From JAFMJV01 sp963800275 (GTDB taxonomy: Bacteria; Chloroflexota; Limnocylindria; Limnocylindrales; CSP1-4), in the NCBI GenBank assembly GCA_963800275.1, contig CAWDAI010000008.1:124001-188000 (forward strand): DNA of 64,000 bases. The letters run 5' to 3'. Below are positions 43,672 to 52,412 of this stretch, piece after piece; the stretch's first letter is position 1; each line of letters opens with the position of its first letter. The position numbers and the translations under genes were made by a program. Below the pieces are notes generated by a model. That model was not told the origin of the DNA. It made no database searches and saw only the letters and a list, made by a program, of their open reading frames with translations.

Positions 43672-44901
43672 GTGAGCACGCTCGGGGCCTGGTCCGAGGT
43701 CGGACGCCTGCGGACGGTGATCGTCCACCGCCCCGGCCTGGAGATGCGCCGGCTGACCCCGCGCAATGCCCACGAGCTGCTCTTCGACGATGTCATCTGG
43801 GCGCACCGGGCCCGCGAGCACCATGACGCGTTCGTGCAGCTGATGCGCGCCGAGTACGGCATCACCGTCTATCGCGTGCATGAGCTGCTGCGCGACGTGG
43901 TGGCTGATCCCGCCGGGCGAGCGTGGGTGCTGGACCGCAAGCTGGTGCCCGACGAGGTCGGCGTGGTCGGTTTGTCCGAGCTGCGTTCATGGATGGACCA
44001 GCTCGACTCGGCCGAGCTGGTGGAGCACCTCATCGGGGGCGTGGCGGTCGAGGAGCTGCCGGTCGATTTCCGCCATTGGGCCGAACAGGCCTACTCGCCC
44101 TCGGACTTCGTCCTGGCGCCGCTGCCCAACCAGCTCTTCGCGCGGGACAGCTCCGCGTGGATCTACGGCGGCGTGTCCATAAGCCGCATGGCCCGGCCCG
44201 CCCGCCGGCCGGAGTCGCTGCACCTCGCCGCCATCTACCGCTTCCACCCCGCCTTCCGCGATGCCGGCTTCCCGACCTGGTTCGGCGATCCCGAGCGGCC
44301 GCACCGTGGCCTGGCCACCCTCGAGGGTGGCGACATCATGCCCGTGGGCAAGGGGGTCGTGCTCGTGGGGATGGGTGAGCGCAGCACCTACCAGGCCGTG
44401 AGCCAGCTGGCGCAGGCGCTCTTCGACGGGGGCGCGGCCGAGCGGGTGATCGCGGCCAGGATGCCGGCCGAGCGCGCCTCCATGCACCTGGACACGATCT
44501 TCAGCTTCTGTGACCGCGACCTGGTCACCGTCTACCAGCCCGCCGTCGAGTCCATCCTGCCCATCAGCTACCGGCCCGGGGATCGCGGGATCGAGGTCAC
44601 CGTGGAGAGACGGGGCTGGGTGGAGACCGTGGCCGAGGCGCTGGGGCTCGAGCGGCTGCGCACGCTGCCCAGCGGCGGCGATCGCTTCGTGCAGGAGCGC
44701 GAGCAGTGGGACGACGGCAACAACGTCGTGGCCCTGGCGCCGGGGGTGGTCGTGGCCTATGACCGCAACGAGTACACCAACGCCCGGCTGCGGCGCGCGG
44801 GGGTGAGAGTGGTCGAGATCGATGGTTCCGAGCTGGGCCGCGGTCGAGGCGGCGGGCACTGCATGACCTGTCCCGTCTGGCGCGAGCCGGCCTTCGACTG
44901 A
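43672..44901 (+). CDS. arcA: Arginine deiminase
   Basis: A 409-residue hydrolase making citrulline and ammonia from arginine. The catalytic Cys is C397 in GGGHCMTCPV, His272 is in ASMHLDTIF, and the substrate-binding Asp/Glu are in LFARDSSAW and LEGGDIM. The start is the GTG at 43672; the reading upstream overlaps arcB out of frame. It is the last gene of the run, and its product order (CBA, with arcA last) is the reverse of the common arcABC. Confidence 0.95.
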   Translation: MSTLGAWSEVGRLRTVIVHRPGLEMRRLTPRNAHELLFDDVIWAHRAREHHDAFVQLMRAEYGITVYRVHELLRDVVADPAGRAWVLDRKLVPDEVGVVGLSELRSWMDQLDSAELVEHLIGGVAVEELPVDFRHWAEQAYSPSDFVLAPLPNQLFARDSSAWIYGGVSISRMARPARRPESLHLAAIYRFHPAFRDAGFPTWFGDPERPHRGLATLEGGDIMPVGKGVVLVGMGERSTYQAVSQLAQALFDGGAAERVIAARMPAERASMHLDTIFSFCDRDLVTVYQPAVESILPISYRPGDRGIEVTVERRGWVETVAEALGLERLRTLPSGGDRFVQEREQWDDGNNVVALAPGVVVAYDRNEYTNARLRRAGVRVVEIDGSELGRGRGGGHCMTCPVWREPAFD

Positions 44902-44951
44902 GCCGCGCGGCGGGCCGTGAGCCGGGGGCTGCCCCCGGCTAGAATCTGCCC

Positions 44952-47105
44952 ATGTCGAAGAAGCCCACCGCGGCGGACCTTGCCTCGCTGCGTGTCCCCA
45001 CTGATGTGCGCCTGTCCCCCGACGGTCGCCTGGCCTGCTACGTGGTCAAGGAGTCGGCACCGGACCTCGCCGGTTACCGCACCGCGCTCTGGATCGTGCC
45101 GGCGGACGGCTCCGCCGAGCCGCGCCAGCTGACCCTGGGTGCCAACCATGACCTGTCCCCGCGCTGGAGTCCTGACGGGAGCCAGCTGGCGTTCCTGAGC
45201 GATCGCGGCGCCATCCTGCGCGCGGGTGGCGCGGCCCGTCACAAGGACGACCTGGCCCTGACCAAGGCTGCCCCCATCGGGCTCAAGGACGTGGTCGGTC
45301 GCGACCTGCCCCACGGCACCGTCCAGGTCTGGGTCCTGCCCATGGCCGGCGGCGAGGCAGCCCCCTTGACCGACCTGCCGGAGGACGTCAGCGACATCGC
45401 CTGGAGCCCTGACGGTGCCAGCCTCTGCGTGGTCTCGTCGGCGACGGCGGCCAAGCGGCCCGCGCCAAAGCAGGACGATCCGGAGCCGCCGCGCCGCGAC
45501 GTGCGCCTCATCGACGAGCTGGGCTACCAGCTCAATGGTGCCGGTTTCATCTACGAGCACCGCTCCAACCTGTGGATCGTGACGGTGGCGGACGGCACGG
45601 TCCGGCGACTGACCTCCGGACGCAGCAACGACGGCCAGCCGGCCTGGAGCCCCGACGGCAAGCGCATCGCCTTCGTCAGCGATCGTGGTCCCGATCCCGA
45701 CCTCGCCTGGCGCTCGGACGTCTACATCGTCGATGCCGATGGTGGCCGGCCGCTGCGCGTGACCGCCGGCGACGAACGTTCCTTCCTGCGTCCCCGCTGG
45801 AGCCCGGACGGCCAGTGGATCGCAGCCACCGGGCACCGGCTGGAGTTCGGCAACCCCACGCGTGAGGACGTGCACATCTTCCGGCCGCGGGCCGACCAGT
45901 CGGGCAGGAACCTGACGGCCGCCGCCGAGCTCTTCGCGGACGCGGCCATGAACAGCGATCTCTACAGCGCTCCGGCGGCGGGCGCGCAGTGGGCACCGGA
46001 CGGCGAGTGCATCTTGTTCAGCGCACCGGTGGAAGGCTCCTTCGAGCTCTGGCGGGTGCGCGTCGAAGACGGGCGCGTGGAGCGGCTGACCAAGGGCCAG
46101 CACATGCTGGTGGCGCCGTCGATCGCGCGGGCCCGCAAGGGCCTGATCGTGGCCGCCATCCGCGGTACCGCCACGACGCCCCCGGACGTGGTCGCCTTCG
46201 AGGTCGCGGGGCTGGCCAAGGACCCGGTCAAGCCGGTCAAGCCCAAGGCCATCCGTCGTTTGACGGATCTCATGGGCGAAGCCTGGGCGGGCATCGAGCT
46301 GGTGGCACCAGAGGTCATCTGGTCGACCGTGGACGGGCGCCGCATCCAGGGCTGGTTCTACGAGGCGCCCGCCAGGCGCGGCACCCCGCCCCCGGTGGTG
46401 GTGGAGATCCATGGCGGCCCGGCCACGCTCTACGGCTTCAGCCTGATGTGGGAGTGGCAGGTGCTCGTCGCGCGCGGCATCAGCGTCTACGCCTGCAACC
46501 CCCGCGGCTCCACCGGCTACACGCAGGAGCTGGCCAAGGCCAACTTCCGAGATTGGGGCCCCGGCCCACAGCGGGACATCGAGGCCGGCCTGGACAAGCT
46601 GGTCGAGTCCGGGCGTATCGACCCGCAGCGGATGGGGGTCACCGGTGGTTCGTACGGCGGCTATCTCACGGCCTGGATGATCGGCCACAGCGATCGCTAC
46701 AAGGCTGCAGTCTCCTGCCGCGGCGTCTACGACATGCACTCGGAGATGTTCAGCGGCGACATCGGCGGGCCCATCTGGGGCGCCTACGAGCTTGATGCGC
46801 AGCCCTGGACCGATCCGGAGCTGTATCGCCAGATGAGCCCCATCACCTACGCCCCGGACATCCGCACCCCGCTGCTCATCCAGCACGCAGAGCAGGACCT
46901 GCGCTGCCCCATCACGCAGGCCGAGCAGTTCTTCGCGGTGCTCCGTTCGCTCAAGCGCCCGGTGCGCTTCATGCGCACGCCCGGGGAGAGCCACGAGCTG
47001 ACGCGCAGTGGCGCCCCCTACCGGCGGATCGAGAACGTGGAGCACGTCAGTGACTGGTTCGTCCACTTCCTCGTGGATGGAGGGCGTACCCTTCCACGTC
47101 TGTAG
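44952..47105 (+). CDS. S9-family (prolyl-oligopeptidase-type) acylpeptide hydrolase
   Basis: A 717-residue serine peptidase. The N-terminal two thirds form a beta-propeller made of WSPDG-type repeats (SPRWSPDGSQLAFLSDRG, QPAWSPDGKRIAFVSDRG, RPRWSPDGQWIAATG). The C-terminal hydrolase has the triad S567 (GVTGGSYGGYLTAW), D649 (HAEQDLRCPI) and H681 (GESHELTR). No signal peptide is seen at the ATG 44952. It would remove acylated residues or short peptides. The ppx-like gene begins 15 bases downstream. Confidence 0.93.
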   Translation: MSKKPTAADLASLRVPTDVRLSPDGRLACYVVKESAPDLAGYRTALWIVPADGSAEPRQLTLGANHDLSPRWSPDGSQLAFLSDRGAILRAGGAARHKDDLALTKAAPIGLKDVVGRDLPHGTVQVWVLPMAGGEAAPLTDLPEDVSDIAWSPDGASLCVVSSATAAKRPAPKQDDPEPPRRDVRLIDELGYQLNGAGFIYEHRSNLWIVTVADGTVRRLTSGRSNDGQPAWSPDGKRIAFVSDRGPDPDLAWRSDVYIVDADGGRPLRVTAGDERSFLRPRWSPDGQWIAATGHRLEFGNPTREDVHIFRPRADQSGRNLTAAAELFADAAMNSDLYSAPAAGAQWAPDGECILFSAPVEGSFELWRVRVEDGRVERLTKGQHMLVAPSIARARKGLIVAAIRGTATTPPDVVAFEVAGLAKDPVKPVKPKAIRRLTDLMGEAWAGIELVAPEVIWSTVDGRRIQGWFYEAPARRGTPPPVVVEIHGGPATLYGFSLMWEWQVLVARGISVYACNPRGSTGYTQELAKANFRDWGPGPQRDIEAGLDKLVESGRIDPQRMGVTGGSYGGYLTAWMIGHSDRYKAAVSCRGVYDMHSEMFSGDIGGPIWGAYELDAQPWTDPELYRQMSPITYAPDIRTPLLIQHAEQDLRCPITQAEQFFAVLRSLKRPVRFMRTPGESHELTRSGAPYRRIENVEHVSDWFVHFLVDGGRTLPRL

Positions 47106-47120
47106 CGCGGGGTACTCACC

Positions 47121-48074
47121 ATGGCTGACCAGGTTCGGATCGCAGCCGCCATCGACGTCGGCAGCAACAGCGTCCACCTGCTCCTGACCGAGCTCGACGG
47201 GACCGTGCTCCGGGATGAGTCGGTGCTCATGGGCCTGGGGGCCACGGTGGACATGGAGGGCTTCGTGCCCGACCACAGCGCGGCCGCCGTGGTGGAGGCG
47301 GTGACGGCCTACGTGGAGGCGGCCCGGGAGGCGGAAGCTGAACGGATCACCCTGCTGGCCACCGAACCCCTGCGCCGAGCCTCCAATCGCTCGCGCGTGT
47401 GCGCCCAGGTGGAATCGGCCACCGGCATCCCCCTGCTGGTGCTGAGCCACGAGGAGGAGGCCCTGCTGACGGTGCTGGGCGTGCTCGACGGCGAGCCGGT
47501 GACCGCGCCCACGCTGGTGCTCGATGTCGGCGGCGGCTCGTCCGAGGTGGTGCTGCTGGAGCCAGGAGCCGACCCGGTCGTGGGCGTCATCCCCGTCGGC
47601 TCCGCGCGGCTCACCGCGCAGCACGTGGAGGACGACCCGCCCACCGAGGCGGAGGTGCACGAGCTGCGCACCGAAGCCCACCACCTCTGCTCCAGCCTGC
47701 CGGCCGGTCGGCCCCAGCGCGGCTACGTCGTGGGTGGCTCGGGCGTGAACCTCCTGCGCCTGACCAGCGAGGAGGCCGACGAGGGCCGCATCGACGGCGG
47801 ACTGATCGACCCTGCCCGTACCGCCCGGGCCATCGAGATCGTGCGCTCGGCGCCGTCTGCGGACGTGGCCGAGAGCTACGGCCTGCGGGAGCGGCGCATC
47901 CGCCAGATGGCCGCGGGCGCCAGCCTCATCGAGGCGACCCTCGACTGTTACAACCTCTCGGCCCTGGAAGCCTCCGATGCCAGCTTGCGCGAGGGCGTCA
48001 TCATCGCGACCCGGCGAGCCGGGGACGAGTGGCGCCAGCAGCTGGCCGCGCTCGTCGCCACCGGCTCCGCCTGA
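47121..48074 (+). CDS. Ppx/GppA-family exopolyphosphatase
   Basis: A 317-residue protein of the ASKHA (actin-like) phosphatase superfamily, as exopolyphosphatase Ppx or guanosine-pentaphosphate phosphatase GppA. AAAIDVGSNSVHLLL is the phosphate-1 loop, LDVGGGSSEVVLL phosphate-2 and YVVGGSGVNLLRL the adenosine motif. It lacks the C-terminal HD domain of the long Ppx forms, as do the actinobacterial short forms. It is followed with two bases between by the P-type ATPase gene and then PPK2 (GTGA overlap), forming one operon. Polyphosphate hydrolysis to phosphate is the expected reaction. Confidence 0.9.
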   Translation: MADQVRIAAAIDVGSNSVHLLLTELDGTVLRDESVLMGLGATVDMEGFVPDHSAAAVVEAVTAYVEAAREAEAERITLLATEPLRRASNRSRVCAQVESATGIPLLVLSHEEEALLTVLGVLDGEPVTAPTLVLDVGGGSSEVVLLEPGADPVVGVIPVGSARLTAQHVEDDPPTEAEVHELRTEAHHLCSSLPAGRPQRGYVVGGSGVNLLRLTSEEADEGRIDGGLIDPARTARAIEIVRSAPSADVAESYGLRERRIRQMAAGASLIEATLDCYNLSALEASDASLREGVIIATRRAGDEWRQQLAALVATGSA

Positions 48075-48076
48075 GC

Positions 48077-50842
48077 ATGCAACCGACCGGAGGAGCCGGG
48101 CGAGCGACGCAAACCAGTGATCTCCCACCTGCCTATACCGTCCCTGCGTCCGATGCGCTGTCCGAGCTCGGGGTCGTCGCCTCAGCCGGCCTGAGCACGG
48201 ACGAGGCCGCCAGGCGTCTCGCTACCTACGGCCCCAACCGGTTCGCCGAGGCCGCGGTCGAGCCCCTGTGGGGGCGCTTCCTGGACCAGTATCGCGACCT
48301 GATGCAGCTGGTTCTGCTCGGTGCCGGCATCGTCAGTCTCGTCGTCGTCGGCAATCCCAGCACCGGCATCCTGCTCTTGCTGCTGACCGTCTTCAACGCG
48401 GTCATGGGCCTGAGCCAGGAGGGCAAGGCGGCCGCGGCCGTGTCAGCCCTGCAGCAGATGATGATCCTGACCACGCGCGTGCGCCGAGACGGCAAGTTGC
48501 TGCAGCTGCCGGCCGAGGAGCTGGTGCCGGGTGACATCGTCATGGTCGAGGCCGGCGACCGCATCCCCGCCGATGGCCGCCTGCTAAAGTCAGCCACCCT
48601 GGAGGTGGACGAATCGGCGCTGACCGGCGAATCGCTGCCGGTGGCCAAGGACGCCGCGGTGGTGCTGCCGCCGGAGACGCCGCTCGGCGACCGGATCGGC
48701 TCGGTCTTCATGAACACGAGCGTGACCCGCGGCGCAGCCACCCTCGTCGTCACCACCACCGGCATGGGCACCGAGGTCGGCCACATCTCGGAGATGCTCG
48801 ACCAGGCGTCGGACATGAGCACGCCGCTCACCCGCCAGCTCGATCAGCTGACCCAGCGGCTCATCGTCATCGCCGGCGTGGCCCTGGTCGCCTCCACGGC
48901 TCTGGGCCTGGTGCGTGGCAAATCGTTCGATGTCCTCTTCGTGGCCGGCGTGGCCTTCGCGGTCGGCGCCATCCCCACCGGCCTGCCCACCATCGTCACC
49001 GCCATCCTCTCGCAGGGCACGCGCACGCTCGCCGCGGCCGGCGCCGTGGTCAAGCGCCTGCGCTCGGTGGAGACGCTGGGCTCGGTCTCGGCCATCAACA
49101 GTGACAAGACCGGCACCCTCACGCTCAACCAGATGACGGCCGTGGAGATGGCTACCGTCGGGCGCCACTACCAGGTCAGCGGCACCGGCTACGGCAGCGA
49201 TGGCCAGATCCTGCACGAAGGCGGGACGGGCGACGACGAGCTGGAAGACTTCCTCCTGCCCATGGCCCTGGCCTCGGACGCGGTCGCCCGCAACGGGGAG
49301 CTGGTGGGCGATCCCACCGAGGGCGCGCTGGTGGTGCTGGCGGAGAAGGGCGGCGTCGGGGCCGAGGTCACCCGCGAGCGCTATCCGCGCCTGGCCACCC
49401 TGCCCTTCGACGCGGCCTACAAGCTGATGGCCACCTTCCACCGCATGACCGACGAGACGGGAGCGGAGGTCGTCCGGGCCTACGTCAAGGGCGCGCCGGA
49501 CCAGCTCCTGGCCCGTGCCGCGAGGGTCTACGCCCGGGCCCACGAGCCCTTGCCCATCGATGACACGGTGCGCGAGGCGTACCTGGTGGAGAACGACCGC
49601 CTCGCCGCACGCGGCCTGCGCGTCATGGCCACCGCGCGCAAGGACTTCGAGCCTGCGGCCTTCGATCCCGACGGCGACCTCCTGTCCCAGATCGACGGCC
49701 TCACGCTCATGGCGCTGGTGGGCATCGTCGATCCGCCGCGCCCGGAGGTGAAGGCCGCCATCGCCACCGCCCACCGGGCCGGCATCGCGGTCCGCATGAT
49801 CACCGGCGACCACGCGGTCACGGCGGAGGCCATCGCGCAGGAGCTGGGCATCCCCGGCCGTGCCATCACCGGTGCCGAGTTCCGGGCCCTGCCCGACGAG
49901 GAGGCCCTGGCCCAGCTGGACGACATCGGCGTCATCGCGCGCGTCACGCCGGAGGACAAGGTGCACCTCGTGGACCTGCTGCACGCGCAGGGTCGTATCG
50001 TGGCCATGACCGGCGACGGCGTCAACGACGCCCCGGCCCTCAAGACGGCCGACATCGGCGTGGCCATGGGCATCACCGGCACGGAGGTCTCCAAGGAAGC
50101 CGCCGTCATGATCCTCACCGACGACGACTTCTCGACCATCGTTCGCGCGGTCCGCCTGGGCCGCAACCTCTACGACAACCTGACCAAGTACATCCGCTTC
50201 CAGATGGCCGGGCTCTTCGGCTTCGTGGCCACCTTCCTCGGCTCCAGCCTGTTCTGGATCGCGGGCGGCATCCCCTTCCTGCCGGCCCAGACCATCTGGG
50301 TCAACTTCACGGTGCAGGCGGCCATGGGCCTCGGGCTCGGCTACGGCGAACCGACACCGGGGCTGATGTCTCGGCCTCCACGACCGTCCACGGCACCGAT
50401 CCTGTCGCGCGACATGCTCCTCTACCTCGCGATGATGGGCACGTTCATGGGCATCGGCACGCTGCTCGTCATCGACCTCGCCTCGCGCGAGTGGAGCGAG
50501 GCGGTCGGCCGCTCGATGGGCCTCGCGACCTTCTCCTTCATGAACATCGCCTTCGCGCTCGGCACCAGGGACCTGCGCCGGTCGGTCTTCAGCGAGGAGA
50601 TGCTGGCCGACCGCACGTTCCTGCTCGCGACCGGCATCGGGATCCTGTTCACGATCGGCGCCTCCGAGCTCGGGCTCCTCGTGCGACTGCTGGGGACCGT
50701 ACCCCTCGGCCCGGAGCAGTGGCTGGTGTGCGCGGCCGTGGGCTTCTCCTTCCTGCTCATCTCGGAGTTGCGCAAGTTCGTCGCCCCGGGCCTCTTCGAC
50801 AAGGAGGTGGCCGCGGCGGGCGCTGACAGGGAGACCGCGTGA
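48077..50842 (+). CDS. P2-like P-type ATPase with unusual transport site
   Basis: A 921-residue P-type ATPase of the Ca/Na/H (P2) architecture, with phosphorylated D343 in NSDKTGTLT, TGES in the actuator domain and GDGVNDAP in the hinge. The expected ion ligands of SERCA-type pumps are changed: the PEGL of M4 is PTGL (T301), the M5 residues equivalent to N768 and E771 are L713 and F716, and M6 has WVNFTVQAAMG, keeping N743 but with Q747 in the place of D800. The nucleotide-binding domain is normal (GAPDQLLARAA). It should be an ATP-driven pump, but calcium is doubtful. It lies between ppx and ppk2 in one operon. Confidence 0.9.
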   Translation: MQPTGGAGRATQTSDLPPAYTVPASDALSELGVVASAGLSTDEAARRLATYGPNRFAEAAVEPLWGRFLDQYRDLMQLVLLGAGIVSLVVVGNPSTGILLLLLTVFNAVMGLSQEGKAAAAVSALQQMMILTTRVRRDGKLLQLPAEELVPGDIVMVEAGDRIPADGRLLKSATLEVDESALTGESLPVAKDAAVVLPPETPLGDRIGSVFMNTSVTRGAATLVVTTTGMGTEVGHISEMLDQASDMSTPLTRQLDQLTQRLIVIAGVALVASTALGLVRGKSFDVLFVAGVAFAVGAIPTGLPTIVTAILSQGTRTLAAAGAVVKRLRSVETLGSVSAINSDKTGTLTLNQMTAVEMATVGRHYQVSGTGYGSDGQILHEGGTGDDELEDFLLPMALASDAVARNGELVGDPTEGALVVLAEKGGVGAEVTRERYPRLATLPFDAAYKLMATFHRMTDETGAEVVRAYVKGAPDQLLARAARVYARAHEPLPIDDTVREAYLVENDRLAARGLRVMATARKDFEPAAFDPDGDLLSQIDGLTLMALVGIVDPPRPEVKAAIATAHRAGIAVRMITGDHAVTAEAIAQELGIPGRAITGAEFRALPDEEALAQLDDIGVIARVTPEDKVHLVDLLHAQGRIVAMTGDGVNDAPALKTADIGVAMGITGTEVSKEAAVMILTDDDFSTIVRAVRLGRNLYDNLTKYIRFQMAGLFGFVATFLGSSLFWIAGGIPFLPAQTIWVNFTVQAAMGLGLGYGEPTPGLMSRPPRPSTAPILSRDMLLYLAMMGTFMGIGTLLVIDLASREWSEAVGRSMGLATFSFMNIAFALGTRDLRRSVFSEEMLADRTFLLATGIGILFTIGASELGLLVRLLGTVPLGPEQWLVCAAVGFSFLLISELRKFVAPGLFDKEVAAAGADRETA

Positions 50843-51795
50843 TGGAGGACATCCGGCCCGGACGCATCAAGGACTTCATCGAGCCCATGCGCGTCGAGCC
50901 GGGGCGACGCGTGCGCCTGCCCGGCGACTTCCCCACGCTCGGCGACCGCAAGCGCTCCAAGAAGGAGGCCAAGGCCGTGCTGGAGGCGGGCACGGAGCTG
51001 CTCGCGGAGTACCAGCGGCGACTGGCGGCGCAGGACACCTATGGCGTGCTGGTGGTGCTACAGGCCATGGACGCGGCCGGCAAGGACGGCACCATCCGCC
51101 ATGTCATGAGCGGCGTCAACCCGCAAGGCGTAGAGGTCAGCAGCTTCAAGGCGCCGTCTGCCGAGGAGCTCGACCACGACTACCTCTGGCGCTACCAGCG
51201 CAAACTGCCGCAGCGCGGCCACATCGGCATCTTCAACCGCTCCCACTACGAGGAGGTCCTCGTGGTGCGCGTGCACCCGCAGATCCTGGCGCGCCAGAAG
51301 CTGCCGCCCAGCGCCCGCCACAAGGACATCTGGAAGCGGCGCTTCCGCGAGATCAACGACTGGGAGCGCTACCTCTCCGACCAGGGCTACCGCATCGTCA
51401 AGCTCTTCCTGCACCTTTCGCGCGAGGAGCAGCGCCGCCGCTTCCTCGACCGCATCGACGAGCCGGAGAAGAACTGGAAGTTCAGCGCGGCCGACGCGCA
51501 TGAGCGCACCTTCTGGGACGACTACCAGAAGGCTTTCAGCGACGTTCTTTCCAATACCAGCACCGAGTGGGCGCCGTGGTACGTCGTCCCCGCTGACGAC
51601 AAGCCCTTCGCGCGAGTCGCGGCCGCGGCCGTCATCGCCCGCGCGCTGATCGACATCGACCCGCAGTACCCGACGGTGAGCGATGAGGCTCGGGCTGCGC
51701 TGCAGGAAGCCCGCGCCGAGCTGTTGGCGGAGGCATCCGCCGCCAACGAGGGCAAGGACAAGGGCAAAGGCAAGGGCAAGAAGAAGAAGTCGTAG
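50839..51795 (+). CDS. ppk2: PPK2-family polyphosphate kinase/phosphotransferase
   Basis: A 318-residue protein of the PPK2 family. The P-loop-like motif is QAMDAAGKDGTI (near residue 75), with FNRSHYEEVLVVRVHP and WERYLSDQGYRIVKLFLHLS as further family segments and RRFLDRIDEPEKNWKFS as lid. PPK2 enzymes move phosphate from polyphosphate to AMP, ADP or GDP (or back). The C-terminus is a Lys/Gly tail. It starts at GTG 50839, overlapping the ATPase stop, so polyphosphate and ion pumping are encoded together. Confidence 0.93.
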   Translation: MMEDIRPGRIKDFIEPMRVEPGRRVRLPGDFPTLGDRKRSKKEAKAVLEAGTELLAEYQRRLAAQDTYGVLVVLQAMDAAGKDGTIRHVMSGVNPQGVEVSSFKAPSAEELDHDYLWRYQRKLPQRGHIGIFNRSHYEEVLVVRVHPQILARQKLPPSARHKDIWKRRFREINDWERYLSDQGYRIVKLFLHLSREEQRRRFLDRIDEPEKNWKFSAADAHERTFWDDYQKAFSDVLSNTSTEWAPWYVVPADDKPFARVAAAAVIARALIDIDPQYPTVSDEARAALQEARAELLAEASAANEGKDKGKGKGKKKKS

Positions 51796-51806
51796 CCAGC
51801 CCGAGC

Positions 51807-51844
51807 CGCGGCCGGGTCAGGCGCTCGCGGCCGGGTCAGGCGCT
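51807..51844. repeat. Tandem 19-base direct repeat at the end of the microcompartment operon
   Basis: CGCGGCCGGGTCAGGCGCT occurs twice in a row (51807-51825, 51826-51844). The second copy contains the stop codon of the last BMC-P gene, and the first lies just outside, between it and the ppk2 stop. It looks like a slippage or recombination duplication. Confidence 0.8.
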
Positions 51845-52117
51845 TGGGCCGGCCTCCTCGACCGCGTCCACGATGCCGATGACGACGGTACGGATGGGCG
51901 CGCCCGGTGCCTGGAGCACCTGCCGCGCGCCGTTGCCCTCGTCGAGCAGGAGCACGGTCTCGCCGGCCCCGGCACCGACGTTGTCGACCGCGATCTGGTA
52001 GCCGCCGGAGGCTCGCCCATCCGGCCCGACGAGGTCAACCAGCAGCAGCGTGCGCCCGTCGAAGTCGGGCGTGTTGATGGTGGACGTCACGGTCCCGACC
52101 ACGCGACCCAGCTTCAT
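51836..52117 (-). CDS. BMC-P shell pentamer protein (EutN/CcmL type), copy 1
   Basis: A 93-residue vertex protein of a bacterial microcompartment. It has the family opening MKLGRVVGTVTSTINTPDFD, the strand-loop DLVGPDGRASGGYQIAVDNVGAGAGETVLLL and the ending VIGIVDAVEE. Pentamers cap the icosahedral shell. It is one of three BMC-P genes in the operon and the last one. Its start overlaps the stop of the next upstream BMC-P gene in ATGA. Confidence 0.93.
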   Translation of the reverse strand: MKLGRVVGTVTSTINTPDFDGRTLLLVDLVGPDGRASGGYQIAVDNVGAGAGETVLLLDEGNGARQVLQAPGAPIRTVVIGIVDAVEEAGPSA

Positions 52118-52410
52118 GCCCTGTCCTCCAGGGCGGCGCCCGGCAGCTCGGCCACGGCATCGACGATGCCCACGATGGCGTGGTCCACCGGCACGAACGT
52201 GTCGGGCAGGGCCTGGGCTGCCTCGCGGGCAGCCACGAAGTAGACCAGCTCGCCGGGTCCGGCCATGTGCACCGCGTCCGCGGCCACCACGGCCGAGCCC
52301 ACGGGCTGCTGCCGGCGGTCCAGCGGCTGCACGATGAGCAGCTTGACACCTTCAAGACCCGGGGCCTTGGTGCTGGCCACGACCGTGCCCCTGACCCGTC
52401 CCAGCTGCAT
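52114..52410 (-). CDS. BMC-P shell pentamer protein, copy 2
   Basis: A 98-residue EutN/CcmL-type protein, divergent from copy 1: MQLGRVRGTVVASTKAPGLEG, then AVVAADAVHMAGPGELVYFV and IVGIVDAVAELP. Three different vertex proteins are common in SPU-like and other compartments and may form mixed or specialised vertices. The BMC-T gene ends two bases upstream. Confidence 0.92.
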   Translation of the reverse strand: MQLGRVRGTVVASTKAPGLEGVKLLIVQPLDRRQQPVGSAVVAADAVHMAGPGELVYFVAAREAAQALPDTFVPVDHAIVGIVDAVAELPGAALEDRA

Positions 52411-52412
52411 GA

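Noticed and set aside
44757..48128. A 1123-codon minus-strand frame opposite the peptidase and ppx genes.
   Set aside because: Shadow of the S9 peptidase and ppx. No motif, biased composition.
48077..50842. A calcium-transporting ATPase annotation.
   Set aside because: The general architecture fits, but all four main calcium ligands checked are changed, so the ion was left open.
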